From contig NZ_CP045302.1 in assembly GCF_009363155.1 (NCBI RefSeq), forward strand, positions 2,266,001 through 2,330,000: a stretch of 64,000 nt of DNA. The letters are read 5' to 3'. This document shows, piece after piece, positions 44,373 through 54,500 of this stretch (its first letter is position 1; each line of letters begins with the position of its first letter). A program made the position numbers and the translations under genes. This stretch comes from Azotobacter salinestris. Lineage in GTDB: Bacteria; Pseudomonadota; Gammaproteobacteria; Pseudomonadales; Pseudomonadaceae. The notes under the pieces are model-generated. The model had not been told where the DNA came from. It was given only the letters and a program-made list of their open reading frames with translations, and searched no databases.

Positions 44373-44978
44373 TCAGCCCGCCTTGCCACCCACCACCCGC
44401 AACCTGGGCGCCGGCCGCTTTGCAGGAAGACTGCAGGAAGTGGCCTGGGCGGGCGACGGGCGTCTTTCCCGGAACAGCTCGATCATCGCGTGGTAGCAGG
44501 CGTTGAACAGGGGACCCTCCTTCCAGTCATCGCCCTGGTGCTCGGCACTGTCCTCCAGCCCTTCGATGAAGACGATCTCCACGAGCCCGACGCGCGTGCG
44601 CCGGCGAAGCTCGCTGCGATGAACGGGATTGACGTTCAGCAGGTCGCACAGGCCGTCGAAGCCCAGGGGCTCGATCATCCTTTGATCCCGTATCAATCTG
44701 CGCCCGAAGCTCGCCAAAACCCGGCAGAGGTCGCGCTTCGCATCGCTCCGGCAGATGCCGGCCTGTCGCTCCAGGTCGCTCACCGCCAATCTGGTGAACG
44801 GCAGAAAAGCTCGCAACTTGCCGGCCTGTCGGCGCAAGGCGCGGCGCTCGGCATCGATGGCCTCCAGTTCCCGGGCGAAAACCCGGCAGAGACGGCGGAT
44901 CGCGAGCAAGCGGGTACGCACAGTGGCTGTCGGCCGGGCGGAGATGTCAGCGAGAAGACGCAGGTGTTCGGCTTTCAT
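44373..44978 (-). CDS. Satellite-type protein, paralogue of the island gene at 27826
   Basis: A 201-residue helical protein starting MKAEHLRLLADISARPTATV. Its central block GFDGLCDLLNVN, IVFIEGLEDSAEHQGDDW and GPLFNACYHAM matches the island protein almost position by position. The start at 44978 was chosen because the 35 codons upstream are not conserved. No integrase or att site is recognisable here, so it is part of a decayed relic together with the CI/Cro-like genes. Function unknown. Confidence 0.68.
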   Translation of the reverse strand: MKAEHLRLLADISARPTATVRTRLLAIRRLCRVFARELEAIDAERRALRRQAGKLRAFLPFTRLAVSDLERQAGICRSDAKRDLCRVLASFGRRLIRDQRMIEPLGFDGLCDLLNVNPVHRSELRRRTRVGLVEIVFIEGLEDSAEHQGDDWKEGPLFNACYHAMIELFRERRPSPAQATSCSLPAKRPAPRLRVVGGKAG

Positions 44979-45663
44979 GGGAACGACTCCATCCTGGATG
45001 CATGGCCATGAGCAGCGTCCGGGGCTGCCGGCAGGAAATCCCTCCAGCTCCCGTCCGCTGCCATGCGGGTAGCGCAAGGCCACCCAACTTCAGTCTTGTG
45101 CCTCGTTTCGCATTCAGCCAGTGCCGATGTCCACTGTCTGGCGTCTCTGTCCGAGGCGGCCACCCCCGGCCCCGATGCGCAATGGCTCTAGCTCGCGGGC
45201 GCAGGCGGAATTCCGCCTCCCTGGGCGGCTTTTTCAGCCACTCGATGGCGACATTTCGCCACACAGCCCCGAAAAAACGCCGACCCATTGCTCCAGAGCA
45301 TGGATTTTCGGCGCTTTTGCATGAATGGCACACATCCTGCTCCCTGACCATTCGTGCGATGCGGGACGGCCCCGCATCCAGCGACGAGAGCCTCCCGGAA
45401 ACGGAGGCCAGCGCATCGACGGGTGTGCGCCCGACCGGGGTCGGGCGAGACACCCTCCAGGAGAAGCAGGTTCCGACGGTCTTGCGCGCCCGCGCGGCCG
45501 TTCTGGACGTGCCGAACAAGAACAACAGTTGATCCGGATGCGACAGCTTCATCGACAGTAGCGGCAGGCCTTGTCGGCGATCCCGACCGGCCATCGGCAG
45601 CGCGCCACCCAGTGTCTGCCGAAGCCTTGCGAAACCTACTCACACCTTCAACAGGTCCGTCTT
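44979..45663. other. Non-coding gap upstream of mqo
   Basis: Several short frames overlap here on both strands, but none has a ribosome site or a recognisable product. It may contain decayed mobile DNA. Confidence 0.5.
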
Positions 45664-47283
45664 ATGAAAAAACTGTTACTGACTTTCCTGTGCGCCAGCA
45701 TCGTCGGCTGCGCCAAGCAGGACGACGCGGAAAAGACCGTGGACGTTCTGCTGATCGGCGGCGGCATCATGAGCGCCAGCCTCGGCACCTACCTCAAGGA
45801 ACTGGAGCCCGAGTGGACGATCGACATCTACGAACGCCTCGACCAGGTCGCCGCGGAAAGCTCCAACCCCTGGAACAACGCCGGTACCGGCCACTCGGCG
45901 TTCTGCGAGCTGAACTACACCCCCGAGAAGCCCGACGGCCACGTCGACATCAGCAAGGCCGTGGCGGTCACCGAGTCCTTCGAGATCTCTCGGCAGTTCT
46001 GGGCCCACCAGGTCGAGAAGGGCGTGCTGAGCAATCCGAAATCCTTCATCAACGACGTGCCGCACATCAGCTTCGTCTGGGGCGACGAGAACGTCGCCTT
46101 CCTGAAGAAGCGCCATGAGGCGATGCAGCACAGCACGCTGTACCGCGGCATGGAGTACACGGAAGACCACGCGACCATCGAGCAATGGGCACCGCTGGTG
46201 ATGGAAGGCCGCCCGGCCGACCAGAAGGTCGCCGCGACCCGTATGCCGATCGGCACCGACGTCAACTTCGGCGAAATCACCCGCCAGCTGATGGGCGCGC
46301 TGACCAGGCACGACGACGTCAAGCTGAACCTCAAGCACGAGGTGCGCAACTTCGAGCGCAACGACGACGGCACCTGGAGCGTGACGGTCGCCGACCTGGC
46401 CAAGGGCGGCGAGGAAAAGACCGTCAAGGCCAGGTTCGTGTTCATCGGCGCCGGCGGCGGCGCGCTGCCGCTGCTGCAGAAAACCGGCATCCCCGAGGCC
46501 GACGGCTACGCCGGCTTCCCGGTGGGCGGCCAGTTCCTCTACACCAGCAACCCGGAAGTCGTCGAGCGTCACCTGGCCAAGGTCTACGGCAAGGCCTCCG
46601 TCGGTGCCCCGCCGATGTCCGTGCCGCATCTGGACACCCGCGTGATCGATGGCAAGCGGGCGCTCCTGTTCGGCCCCTTCGCCACCTTCTCCACCAAGTT
46701 CCTGAAGAACGGCTCGCTGCTGGACATGCCGCGCTCGCTGAGCTCGGACAACTTCATGCCGATCATGCACGCCGGCCTCGACAACCTGCCGCTCAGCACC
46801 TACCTGATCGGCCAACTGATGCTCAGCCAGGAAGAACGCATCGAGGAGTTGCGCGAGTACTTCCCGGAGGCCAAGGCCGAAGACTGGAAGCTGCTGACCG
46901 CCGGCCAGCGCGTCCAGGTCATCAAGAAGGATCCGGAGAAAGGCGGCGTCCTGCAGTTCGGCACCGAGGTCGTGGCCGCCGCGGACGGCAGCATCGCCGC
47001 GCTGCTGGGCGCCTCGCCGGGCGCCTCCACCGCCGCGCCGATCATGCTCACCGTGCTGGAGAAGACCTTCAAGGACAAGGTCAAGACCGCCGAGTGGCAG
47101 GCCAGGCTGAAGGAAATCATTCCCTCCTACGGCCAGAAGCTCAACGGCAACCTCGAGCTGACCAACAGCGTCCGCGCCATGACCAGCGAGCGCCTGCAGC
47201 TGAACTTCATGCCGGTCGAGCCGGAAGCCGCCGAGGTTCAGGTCGAAGCTGCTGCCGCCCAGCCCACCCAGGCGGCGCTGTAA
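45664..47283 (+). CDS. mqo: Malate:quinone oxidoreductase
   Basis: FAD enzyme that oxidises malate to oxaloacetate and reduces the respiratory quinone, a TCA-cycle step. The 539-residue protein has the FAD motif [13 protein letters not shown], plus family landmarks [20 protein letters not shown] (read in parts), [13 protein letters not shown] and [16 protein letters not shown]. It begins with what looks like a lipoprotein signal ([16 protein letters not shown], lipobox ASIVGC). That is unexpected for an enzyme normally on the cytoplasmic face of the membrane. A strong terminator follows. Confidence 0.9.
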   Translation: MKKLLLTFLCASIVGCAKQDDAEKTVDVLLIGGGIMSASLGTYLKELEPEWTIDIYERLDQVAAESSNPWNNAGTGHSAFCELNYTPEKPDGHVDISKAVAVTESFEISRQFWAHQVEKGVLSNPKSFINDVPHISFVWGDENVAFLKKRHEAMQHSTLYRGMEYTEDHATIEQWAPLVMEGRPADQKVAATRMPIGTDVNFGEITRQLMGALTRHDDVKLNLKHEVRNFERNDDGTWSVTVADLAKGGEEKTVKARFVFIGAGGGALPLLQKTGIPEADGYAGFPVGGQFLYTSNPEVVERHLAKVYGKASVGAPPMSVPHLDTRVIDGKRALLFGPFATFSTKFLKNGSLLDMPRSLSSDNFMPIMHAGLDNLPLSTYLIGQLMLSQEERIEELREYFPEAKAEDWKLLTAGQRVQVIKKDPEKGGVLQFGTEVVAAADGSIAALLGASPGASTAAPIMLTVLEKTFKDKVKTAEWQARLKEIIPSYGQKLNGNLELTNSVRAMTSERLQLNFMPVEPEAAEVQVEAAAAQPTQAAL

Positions 47284-47298
47284 GCCGTCCCGCCCCGA

Positions 47299-47329
47299 CA
47301 TCCCCCTCGCCCCGAGGGGGATGTTTTTT
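47299..47329 (+). terminator. mqo terminator
   Basis: CATCCCCCTCG/CGAGGGGGATG with a CCC loop, followed by TTTTTT, starting 16 bp after the mqo stop. Confidence 0.93.
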
Positions 47330-47374
47330 CGGGCTCCCGAAACAGACACCGTCCCCATCGCCAAGGAACTCCCG

Positions 47375-48142
47375 ATGCGTCCCCTGCATATCCTCCTGAT
47401 GCTGCTGACCTTCCTCATGGCAGGCCTGCAGCCAGCCCTTGCCGAGCCCGCGCCTGGGCAGACCCGCCTGAAACCCAGGGTCATCTTCTTCGATGTGAAC
47501 GAAACCCTGCTCGACCTGGAGTCCATGCGCCAGTCCGTCGGCGCGGCCCTGGGCGGCCGGCAGGAGCTGCTGCCGCTGTGGTTCTCGACCATGCTGCACC
47601 ACTCGCTGGTCGAAAGCGCCACCGAGAACTACCACGACTTCGGCACGGTCGGCACCGCCGCGCTGCTGATGGTGGCCAGGAAGCACGGCATTGCGCTGGG
47701 CGAAGAGCAGGCCCGCAATGCGATCGTCACCCCCCTGCTCAGGCTGCCGGCCCACCCCGAGGTGCGTGAAGGCCTGCAGGCGCTGAAGAACCAGGGCTAC
47801 ACCCTGGTCACCCTGACCAACTCCACCCGCCGCGGCGTGCAGACGCAACTCGAAAATGCCGGACTGGCGGACCTGTTCGCCGACAACCTGAGCATCGAGG
47901 AGATCAAGCTCTACAAGCCGCACCTGCGCACCTACCGCTGGGCCGCCGAACGGATGGGCGTCAACCCGGAAGAGGCGCTGCTGGTCGCGGCCCACGGCTG
48001 GGACATCGCCGGCGCCAAGGCCGCCGGCATGCCGGCGATCTTCGTCGCCCGTCCCGGGCAGACCCTCTATCCGCTGGCCGCCGAGCCCGACCGCACGGTC
48101 AGGGACATCCGCGAACTGGCCGAGGTGCTCGACAGCCGCTGA
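47375..48142 (+). CDS. Secreted haloacid-dehalogenase-type hydrolase
   Basis: A 255-residue HAD-superfamily protein of the type II haloacid dehalogenase kind. Nucleophile Asp is in FFDVNETLLDLE, the Ser/Thr motif in VTLTNSTRRG, Lys in EEIKLYKPHLRTY, and the acidic motif in AAHGWDIAGAKAAG. Unusually it has a clear signal peptide (MRPLHILLMLLTFLMAGLQP, ending ALA), so it should act in the periplasm. The start at 47375 has AAGGAACTCCCGATG; the frame further upstream runs through the mqo terminator. Substrate unknown. Confidence 0.82.
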   Translation: MRPLHILLMLLTFLMAGLQPALAEPAPGQTRLKPRVIFFDVNETLLDLESMRQSVGAALGGRQELLPLWFSTMLHHSLVESATENYHDFGTVGTAALLMVARKHGIALGEEQARNAIVTPLLRLPAHPEVREGLQALKNQGYTLVTLTNSTRRGVQTQLENAGLADLFADNLSIEEIKLYKPHLRTYRWAAERMGVNPEEALLVAAHGWDIAGAKAAGMPAIFVARPGQTLYPLAAEPDRTVRDIRELAEVLDSR

Positions 48143-48202
48143 GCGGCGGTCGGGAATAAGGGGTCGAGTCCAGACATTCATGGAATGGAAAGCCGCCCAT
48201 AT

Positions 48203-48317
48203 TTTACCGACCGGGAATATTTTCTGGCATGGCGCTCCTGCAGCAACCCATATTCCCGATCGGTAAAATCATCTTGCCTTGTGGCTGGCATTGGCCAACA
48301 CTTTCCCGAACGGGAAA
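48203..48317. promoter_or_regulatory. Three evenly spaced HipB-type operators
   Basis: Three 16-bp sites of the form TTTCCCG-NN-CGGGAAA (48203-48218, 48252-48267, 48302-48317) are spaced 49 and 50 bp between centres. The last is perfect and ends 4 bp before the hipB ATG, leaving no normal Shine-Dalgarno sequence. Cooperative autoregulation by the HipB-like protein is the likely purpose. Confidence 0.75.
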
Positions 48318-48321
48318 ATTC

Positions 48322-48567
48322 ATGACCACTATTCATACCACCCAACAACTGGGCAAGGCTCTGCGCGCGGCCCGCAAGCAACTGGGGCTGACCCAGTCCC
48401 AACTGGCGCTGGCAGCCGGCGTCGGCTTGCGCTTCATCGTCGACCTGGAGGCCGGCAAGCCCACGCTGCGGCTGGAAAACAGCCTGCGCGTGATCGAAGC
48501 ACTGGGCGGCGAAATCAGCCTGAATGGCCTGCCAGCGCCGACCGTGGGCGACGATCATGGCGCATAG
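48322..48567 (+). CDS. hipB: HipB-like antitoxin, helix-turn-helix
   Basis: An 81-residue XRE-type DNA-binding protein (ARKQLGLTQSQLALAAGVGL, then RFIVDLEAGKPTLRLEN) typical of HipB, which binds HipA and represses the operon. The start at 48322 gives the normal HipB length. Its stop overlaps the hipA start by 11 bp. The remaining toxin gene is interrupted, so HipB may now act only as an autorepressor. Confidence 0.85.
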   Translation: MTTIHTTQQLGKALRAARKQLGLTQSQLALAAGVGLRFIVDLEAGKPTLRLENSLRVIEALGGEISLNGLPAPTVGDDHGA

Positions 48568-49828
48568 GCTCGAGGTCTGGCTGTTTGCCACTCGCATTGG
48601 AACCCTGGCCCTGGTCGAGGGCCGACTCACTTTCCAATACGACTCCGATTGGCTGAAGCAGCCGAATGCGGTCGCGCTGTCGTGCTCGCTACCGCTGCAA
48701 GCCGAACCGTTCGACGAGCGCAGGACACGACCGTTTTTCGCCGGCCTGCTGCCCGAAGGCCATCTGCGCCGCCTGATCGCCCAGCAGCTCCAGGTATCCA
48801 GGCAGAACGACTTCGCCCTTCTGGACCACATCGGTGGCGAGTGTGCTGGAGCCGTCACCTTCCTGGCGCCGGAACAGGCCTTGCCCCAGCCTGCGGACAG
48901 CAGCGAGGTCGAGTGGCTGGGCAATACACAGATTATCGCCCTTCTGGACGAGTTGCCTCGCCGCCCCATGCTGGCAGGCCAGGATGGCCTGCGCCTCTCG
49001 CTAGCCGGCGCCTAGGACAAGCTTCCGGTGGTGGTCGACGGGGATCGGATAGGACTGCCCCGCAACGGCACGCCAAGCTCGCACATCCTCAAGCCGGCCA
49101 TTCACTCCGTCGAGGACAGCGTAACCAACGAAGGATTCTGTCTGACACTGGCCGAAGTCATGCAACTGCGGCCCGCCCGCTCGACGATTCGCTCGATTCG
49201 CGATCGCCGCTTCCTTCTGGTCGAGCGCTATGACCGGACGACCGACGCCGAAGGGCGCATGCAGCGGCTGCATCAGGAGGATTTCTGTCAGGCGCTGGGC
49301 GTGGTGCCCGAAATGAAATACCAGAACGAGGGCGGCCCCGATCTCGCAAGCTGCTTTGCCCTGGTACGGCGCGTCACGCGCCCCAGCGCCCCCCAGGTGC
49401 TGCGCCTGCTGGATTACGTGGTCTTCAACGCCCTGATCGGCAACCACGAGGCGCACGCCAAGAATTTCTCCCTGCTCTACGCCGGCCAGGCACCCGTGCT
49501 GGCTCCGCTCTATGACACGCTGTCGACGGCGGTATACCCGAACCTCACGGCCAAGATGGCGATGAAGCTCGGCAGCCAATACAGGTTCGACGAAGTGCAG
49601 GCCCGACACTGGGAGCAGTTTGCGGAAGGTGCCGGTCTAGCCAGAGCCCAAGCCCGCAAACGCATCCTCGAGCTAGCCCGACTTCTGCCTGCGGCGGCCC
49701 GCAAACTCCAGGCCGATCCGAACCACAGCTTTTCCAGCCACGCGCTGGTCGAGCGAATCGTCAACCTGATCGAACAGCGCTGTCAGCTGACGATACGACG
49801 GCTGACAGCGCCGGCTGCCGAGGACTGA
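48557..49828 (+). pseudogene. hipA: HipA-family kinase toxin interrupted by an amber codon
   Basis: Reading through a single TAG gives one uninterrupted 423-residue HipA-like protein: an N-terminal subdomain (RLEVWLFATRIGTLALVEG, RPFFAGLLPEGHLRR), the core motif LSLAGA-stop-DKLPVVVDG, the ATP-site SSHILKPA, and the catalytic block NALIGNHEAHAKNFSLLY. The stop (49013-49015, codon 153) replaces the conserved Gln of the AGAQ-K motif, a one-base CAG to TAG change. The catalytic Asp of the family (usually D in ...ND/TDxHAKN) also appears as Glu. The two halves remain in frame with no other lesion, so inactivation looks recent. Suppression of the stop cannot be excluded. Confidence 0.88.
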
Positions 49829-49838
49829 TTCACCAGCC

Positions 49839-50594
49839 TCAGGCCACCCCGCTCTCCTCCAGCGTCACCACGCAGCACGGATCGAAGACGACCTGCTCGC
49901 CCGCGTAGCCGCGCGGATTGGAGATCACCCGGGTGCCGGCGACCTGGTAGTCGACCGCATAATGGGTATGGCCATGGATCCACAGATCGAGGCCCTCGCC
50001 CATCAGCTCGTCCCAGGCGTTGACGAAGGCGGCATCGAGGGGCGTGCCGGCGTAGGGATGGCCGGCGATCGAGCACAGCGATGGTGCGTGGTGGCTGATC
50101 ACCACCGTCGGTCCGGCGAAGGGTTGCGCCAGCGACTCGCGCAGCCAGGCATGGGCGCGGCCGGCCAGGGCGGCGAAATCCTCCGGCACAGGCGGGCGTT
50201 CCTCGGCACCCCAGCGGATCTGCCGGAAATCCGAGACCCGCCGCTGCGCCACCTGCCGCGCCAGCTCCTCCTCGCCGGTCGCCCGGTAGTCCGTCCAGGC
50301 GGTGACGCCGAGAAAGCGCACCCCGCCCAGCACCACCTCGTCGAAATCCAGCACCCGCACCTGCTCGTCGGCCGCCTCGCGCAGCTGCGCCAGGATCGCC
50401 TGCAGATCGCCGCCGTAATACTCGTGATTGCCCGGCACGTAGAGCACCGGGCAATCGAATGCCTGCCGCGCCCACGCCACCCCTCGCGCCCCGACGTCGA
50501 TATCGCCGGCCAGCACCACCACATCCGCCGCCACCGGCGCCGGGCTGAAGGGGGACAGTTCGTTGTGCAGGTCGGAGAGGATATGGATGCGCAT
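49839..50594 (-). CDS. Calcineurin-like metallophosphoesterase
   Basis: A 251-residue two-metal hydrolase with all family motifs in order: DLHNE (ILSDLHNELS), GDID (VLAGDIDVG), GNHEYY, SHHAPS and GHTHYA. Substrate unknown. The start at 50594 (MRIHILSDLHNE) is the usual start just before the first motif. It converges on the hipBA locus with a 10-bp gap and is separated from the HNH gene upstream by 81 bp on the same strand. It could be the distal gene of that operon, though a housekeeping role is equally likely. Confidence 0.88.
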   Translation of the reverse strand: MRIHILSDLHNELSPFSPAPVAADVVVLAGDIDVGARGVAWARQAFDCPVLYVPGNHEYYGGDLQAILAQLREAADEQVRVLDFDEVVLGGVRFLGVTAWTDYRATGEEELARQVAQRRVSDFRQIRWGAEERPPVPEDFAALAGRAHAWLRESLAQPFAGPTVVISHHAPSLCSIAGHPYAGTPLDAAFVNAWDELMGEGLDLWIHGHTHYAVDYQVAGTRVISNPRGYAGEQVVFDPCCVVTLEESGVA

Positions 50595-50675
50595 GGGACT
50601 ACACCTCGAAGTCACAGAGGACTATGGACTATAGCCGGGTGGTGTTGCGGGGAGGTGGATGGAAGCGGCGGCTAC

Positions 50676-51500
50676 TCACATGCAGTCGCCAGTGCTCGGG
50701 CGCGCCGCAATGGAACCACCGCCGCCACTGTCGACGAATACATGCTGCCGATGCCAGGCGACGAAGCGAGCCTCCGGCCTGAAGCGCTCCGGCAGCATGA
50801 TCGGGCGACCGGCCAACGGCTGCAACACTTGGCGCACGAAGGGATCGGCCGCTCGACGCAGCGGCTCGGCGAGCAGGATGCGGTACTCGTCGTCCAGGCT
50901 CAGCAGGCCCTGATCGAAAGCCCGGTCGTGCAAGGCCGACAGGCACAGGCCATTGGCGGGGTTGAGGCGATTCGCCGGGTCTTGGCACCAAGGGACGATA
51001 TGGCTGGCGATCAGCAGGCCTGGTTCGGACAATCCGGACATGCAGCAGCGACCGACATAGCTGCCGAGCACCGCGCGGCGGAAGAACTGCTGCTTGATCC
51101 GCTGCTCGACCAGCACCTGCCGAGTCGCGCCGGTCAAATCCTCGGGAAGCTCAGCCGCCTCGTCCGCTTCCTCGGGGGGAAGCCCACGCTCGGCGCGCAA
51201 GGCTTGGCGCAAATACGCGCACTCCATGGCCAAGCCCTCCCAGTCGGCCTGAAAAAGCTCCCAAGTCTGCCGATCCAGTCTGGAAGCCCCTGCCAAACCC
51301 TTGCGTCCGCTGGCAACGATGGCCGGGTCGAGGCTGGCGAAATTGCACAGCTTCATCGCCAGCGCCGAAGGCGTGCGGCCGATCAGGCCAGCCAGTTCGA
51401 CGACCTCGGGATTTCCTTGATGCAACTGACCGAAAGACAAACGGCAATACAGGTGAAAAGCCAGTTTGAGCTGATCGATGGTCCAGCGGTTCGAACTCAT
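50676..51500 (-). CDS. HNH endonuclease (HNH_2 type)
   Basis: A 274-residue protein with a C-terminal HNH nuclease of the kind found in restriction and defence genes. The block is RCCMSGL, ASHIVPWCQD, RLNPANGLCLSALHDRAFD (first His, Asn and second His visible). The N-terminal half is helical and unassigned (begins MSSNRWTIDQLKLAFHLY). It starts 13 bp after the stop of the large methyltransferase-helicase gene, so it is co-transcribed and probably its effector or partner. HNH plus methyltransferase suggests a restriction-like activity. Confidence 0.85.
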   Translation of the reverse strand: MSSNRWTIDQLKLAFHLYCRLSFGQLHQGNPEVVELAGLIGRTPSALAMKLCNFASLDPAIVASGRKGLAGASRLDRQTWELFQADWEGLAMECAYLRQALRAERGLPPEEADEAAELPEDLTGATRQVLVEQRIKQQFFRRAVLGSYVGRCCMSGLSEPGLLIASHIVPWCQDPANRLNPANGLCLSALHDRAFDQGLLSLDDEYRILLAEPLRRAADPFVRQVLQPLAGRPIMLPERFRPEARFVAWHRQHVFVDSGGGGSIAARPSTGDCM

Positions 51501-51513
51501 TGTTTTCCGCTCC

Positions 51514-54500
51514 TCACCCCATCACCTCGAACACAACACTCATCGGCCCGCTGCCGTTATGGCTGCGATAGCGTACCGGCCCGTGATAGACGAAAGGCGC
51601 GGCCTTGCCGTTTTCCAGTTTGTTCTCCCGCACGAACAGGTGGATAGAGAGGCCACGTTTCTCGTGGTCGATGATTTCCCGACCGCGCTTGCCCTCCGGA
51701 GTAGTCTTGTTCTGGCTCTGCCAATGAAAGGTTCGCTCGTCGACCCAGCGATCCAGATAGCGGTGCTCGTCGGCCTTGCCCTGTTTGTTCAGCGTGACCA
51801 GCAGCACATGGGCCTTGGCTTCCGTCAGGAATACATGCCCGGAATTCCAGTTGCCCGGATTGAACTCCTCGCCGAACAGCGCCGGAATCTCCTCGCGCAG
51901 CAGCCGCTGCCCGACCGCCAGTCGCAGCGGGTCGAGCACCGCCTTGAGTCGTGCGAAGGTGCGCAGTTGCTCGGTCAATTCGTCGTCGACCGCTATATCG
52001 GCATAGTCGGGGTTGTTGGCGCGCAAAAGATAGCTGCCGTCCGCCGCCTTGTGGATCACTCGTAGCAGGTACTGGTTGTCGCCCGCTTCCTCCTGACGTT
52101 CGATGGCCATGGTCAGCCCGGTGATGGAGCCGGCGCTGCTGGGCTGGATATGTTCCAGCAGCAGATAGTCGCCGTCGCGGATCGGGTGTTTGCCGCCGTT
52201 CATCGAGTTGCCCGAGGCGCGGGCGATGAAGTGACGAGCCGGGTCGAGGCGGCCGAAGCCCTCGCCGAGCAGGCGGTACTCCTCGCAGTCGGCTCGGCCG
52301 GTCTTGAAGTGGCCGCAGGCGATCTTCAGGTTGGGGAAGTACGGCAGTTCGGTGCCCATGCGCGGGGCAACGGGCAAGGCGACCACGGGCGCAACCTGGA
52401 CGGCCTGGCGCACCTCATAGGCGGCCAGGCGGTAGTCGACCAGTTCTTGGATCCATTCGGCGAAACGTTCCCGGTCTTCTTCGGCTACCTGCAATAGCGG
52501 CACGAAGCGTTCGTCTTGTACGGAGAAGTAACGTTTTTCGCCGGTCTTGCGGTTGCCGCCAATCCAGGCATTGACTGGGTTACTCATCCAATAGCGCAGC
52601 CATTGCGGCTCCCGGCCGTTGGCCAGTTGCGCCGGCTCGGGCGGCAGGTCGGCGAGCAAGGGGCGGCGTCGCTGCAACAGTTGCCAGGAGCGCTCCGCCA
52701 GATCGGCGAGCGTCGGCGCTTGGCGCCAGCCGTCCAGCTCCTGAAAGGCTTCCAGCAAGATCATCTTGAAACTCTTGGCCATGGCGGTGATTTCCAGCTC
52801 GCACAGGAAATCCCGATGGGCGACGAGCAGCGTGCGCTCCGCGTCGTCGAGATCGCCCATGCTCTCCAGCAAAGAGAACCAATCGCCGTGCTGCTTGCGC
52901 ACCTCCCTGAGACTCGCGCCGGCGCGGTAGAACTCGCTCAGCGTAGGGCGCCGGCCCAGGCTTTCGCGCAAAGCCTGGTAGTCCTGCCGGATGCCACCGC
53001 CGCCCAAAGCCTTGAGGAAGTCGATCAGTTGCAGGTCGTAGTTGACGAAGCAGCCGTCGGGCAACGCCAACCTATGTTCAGCGGCGGCGCGAGCATACTC
53101 GGCCAACTGCCGGTGGTTCATGCTCCGACCCATCAGAGCCTGAGGCTTGTGCAGGAAGCTCTGGTGGTTGCCGATGAAGTCGAGCACCACCAACTCCTTC
53201 TTACCCGGCGACTTGCGCAGACCGCGGCCCAGCTGCTGCAGGAAGAGAATCTTCGACTCGGTGGGCCGTAACATCATCACCGTGTCGATGGCCGGCAAGT
53301 CGACGCCCTCGTTGAACAGGTCGACCGAGAAGATCACCTGCAGACGGCCGTCGTCGAGCTGCGCCAGCGCCTCGCCCCGCGACAGCGTGGAGTTGGCGTA
53401 AACCGCGCTCGCCCTAATCCCGTGCTTGCGGAACTGCTCGGCCATGAACTCAGCATGGCGGATCGACACGCAGAAGGCCAGGGTCTTGCTCTGGGCATGC
53501 TGGCGCCACTTGCTCAGGGCATGCCGGGCGCGGCTGAGGGTGGCGAGCTTGTGGGCCAGCTGCTCGGGATCGAAACGGCCGTTGCGCCAGGGAATCTCCC
53601 GGTAATCCACGTCCTCGTCGAAGATCCCGTAGTAGTGGAAAGGCACCAGCAGTTGGCTCTCGATGCCGCGAAACAAGTGAGTTTCGAACACCAGGTTGTC
53701 GTCGCACAGCGAGAGAATGTCCGAGCAGTCGGTACGGTCCGGAGTCGCCGTCAGGCCGAGCAGGAAGGCCGGGGCGAAGTGCTGGAGCAGGCGGCGATAG
53801 GTCGGCGCCGCGGCGATAGGTCGGCGCCGCGGCGTGGTGGAATTCGTCGATGACCAGATAATTGAAGTGCTGCGGCGCGAAGCGCTCCAGATGCTCGGCG
53901 CGGCCGAGGGTCTGGATCGAGGCGCAGAGCACGTCCGCCTGGCTGTCGCGCTGCTGGCCGCGGTAGAAGCCGATCCGCCAACTCGGCCGGATGCGCAGGA
54001 AGGTCTCCGCCGCCTGGTCGAGGATTTCCTCGCGATGGGCGACGAAGAGCACGCGCCGGGCATCGGCCTGGACGGCGTCGAAGGCCGCCAGCCAGGTCTT
54101 GCCGAGACCGGTGGCGAGCACCACCAGGCCACGCCGAAACCCGTTCTCGCGGGTTCGCGCCAAGGCCTTGAGAGCTTCGACTTGCACCTCGGTCGGCAGT
54201 GGTGGTGACTCCACTTCCTGGCTGCCCGGTGCGACAGCGCGGGGCGGTGGAATGCGCCGCGCCTCGTAGTCGTCGATCCAGGCATGGCTCAGCGGCTTGG
54301 CGCGGGGCTGGGCGAACAGTTCCTCGAAGCGGCTGCGCGCCTCGAGAAAGCCCGCATCGCCGGGATAGTCGATGCGGTAGTTCCACTCCAGACCATCCGT
54401 CAGCGCCTGTCGGCTGATGTTGCTGGAACCGATGAAAGCCTGGCCGCGCAACTGACCATTCCCGTCTTGGCCGGCAAACAGGTAGGCCTTGAGGTGAAAG

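Noticed and set aside
49028..49828. A separate short HipA-like gene starting at 49028
   Set aside because: It is in the same frame as the upstream HipA N-terminal half and is separated from it only by one TAG, so it is one interrupted gene.
51514..54285. A separate 923-codon helicase gene
   Set aside because: Its first part is out-of-frame reading of the PLD/helicase region. The true protein begins at 55399 and the split is due to the 19-bp duplication.
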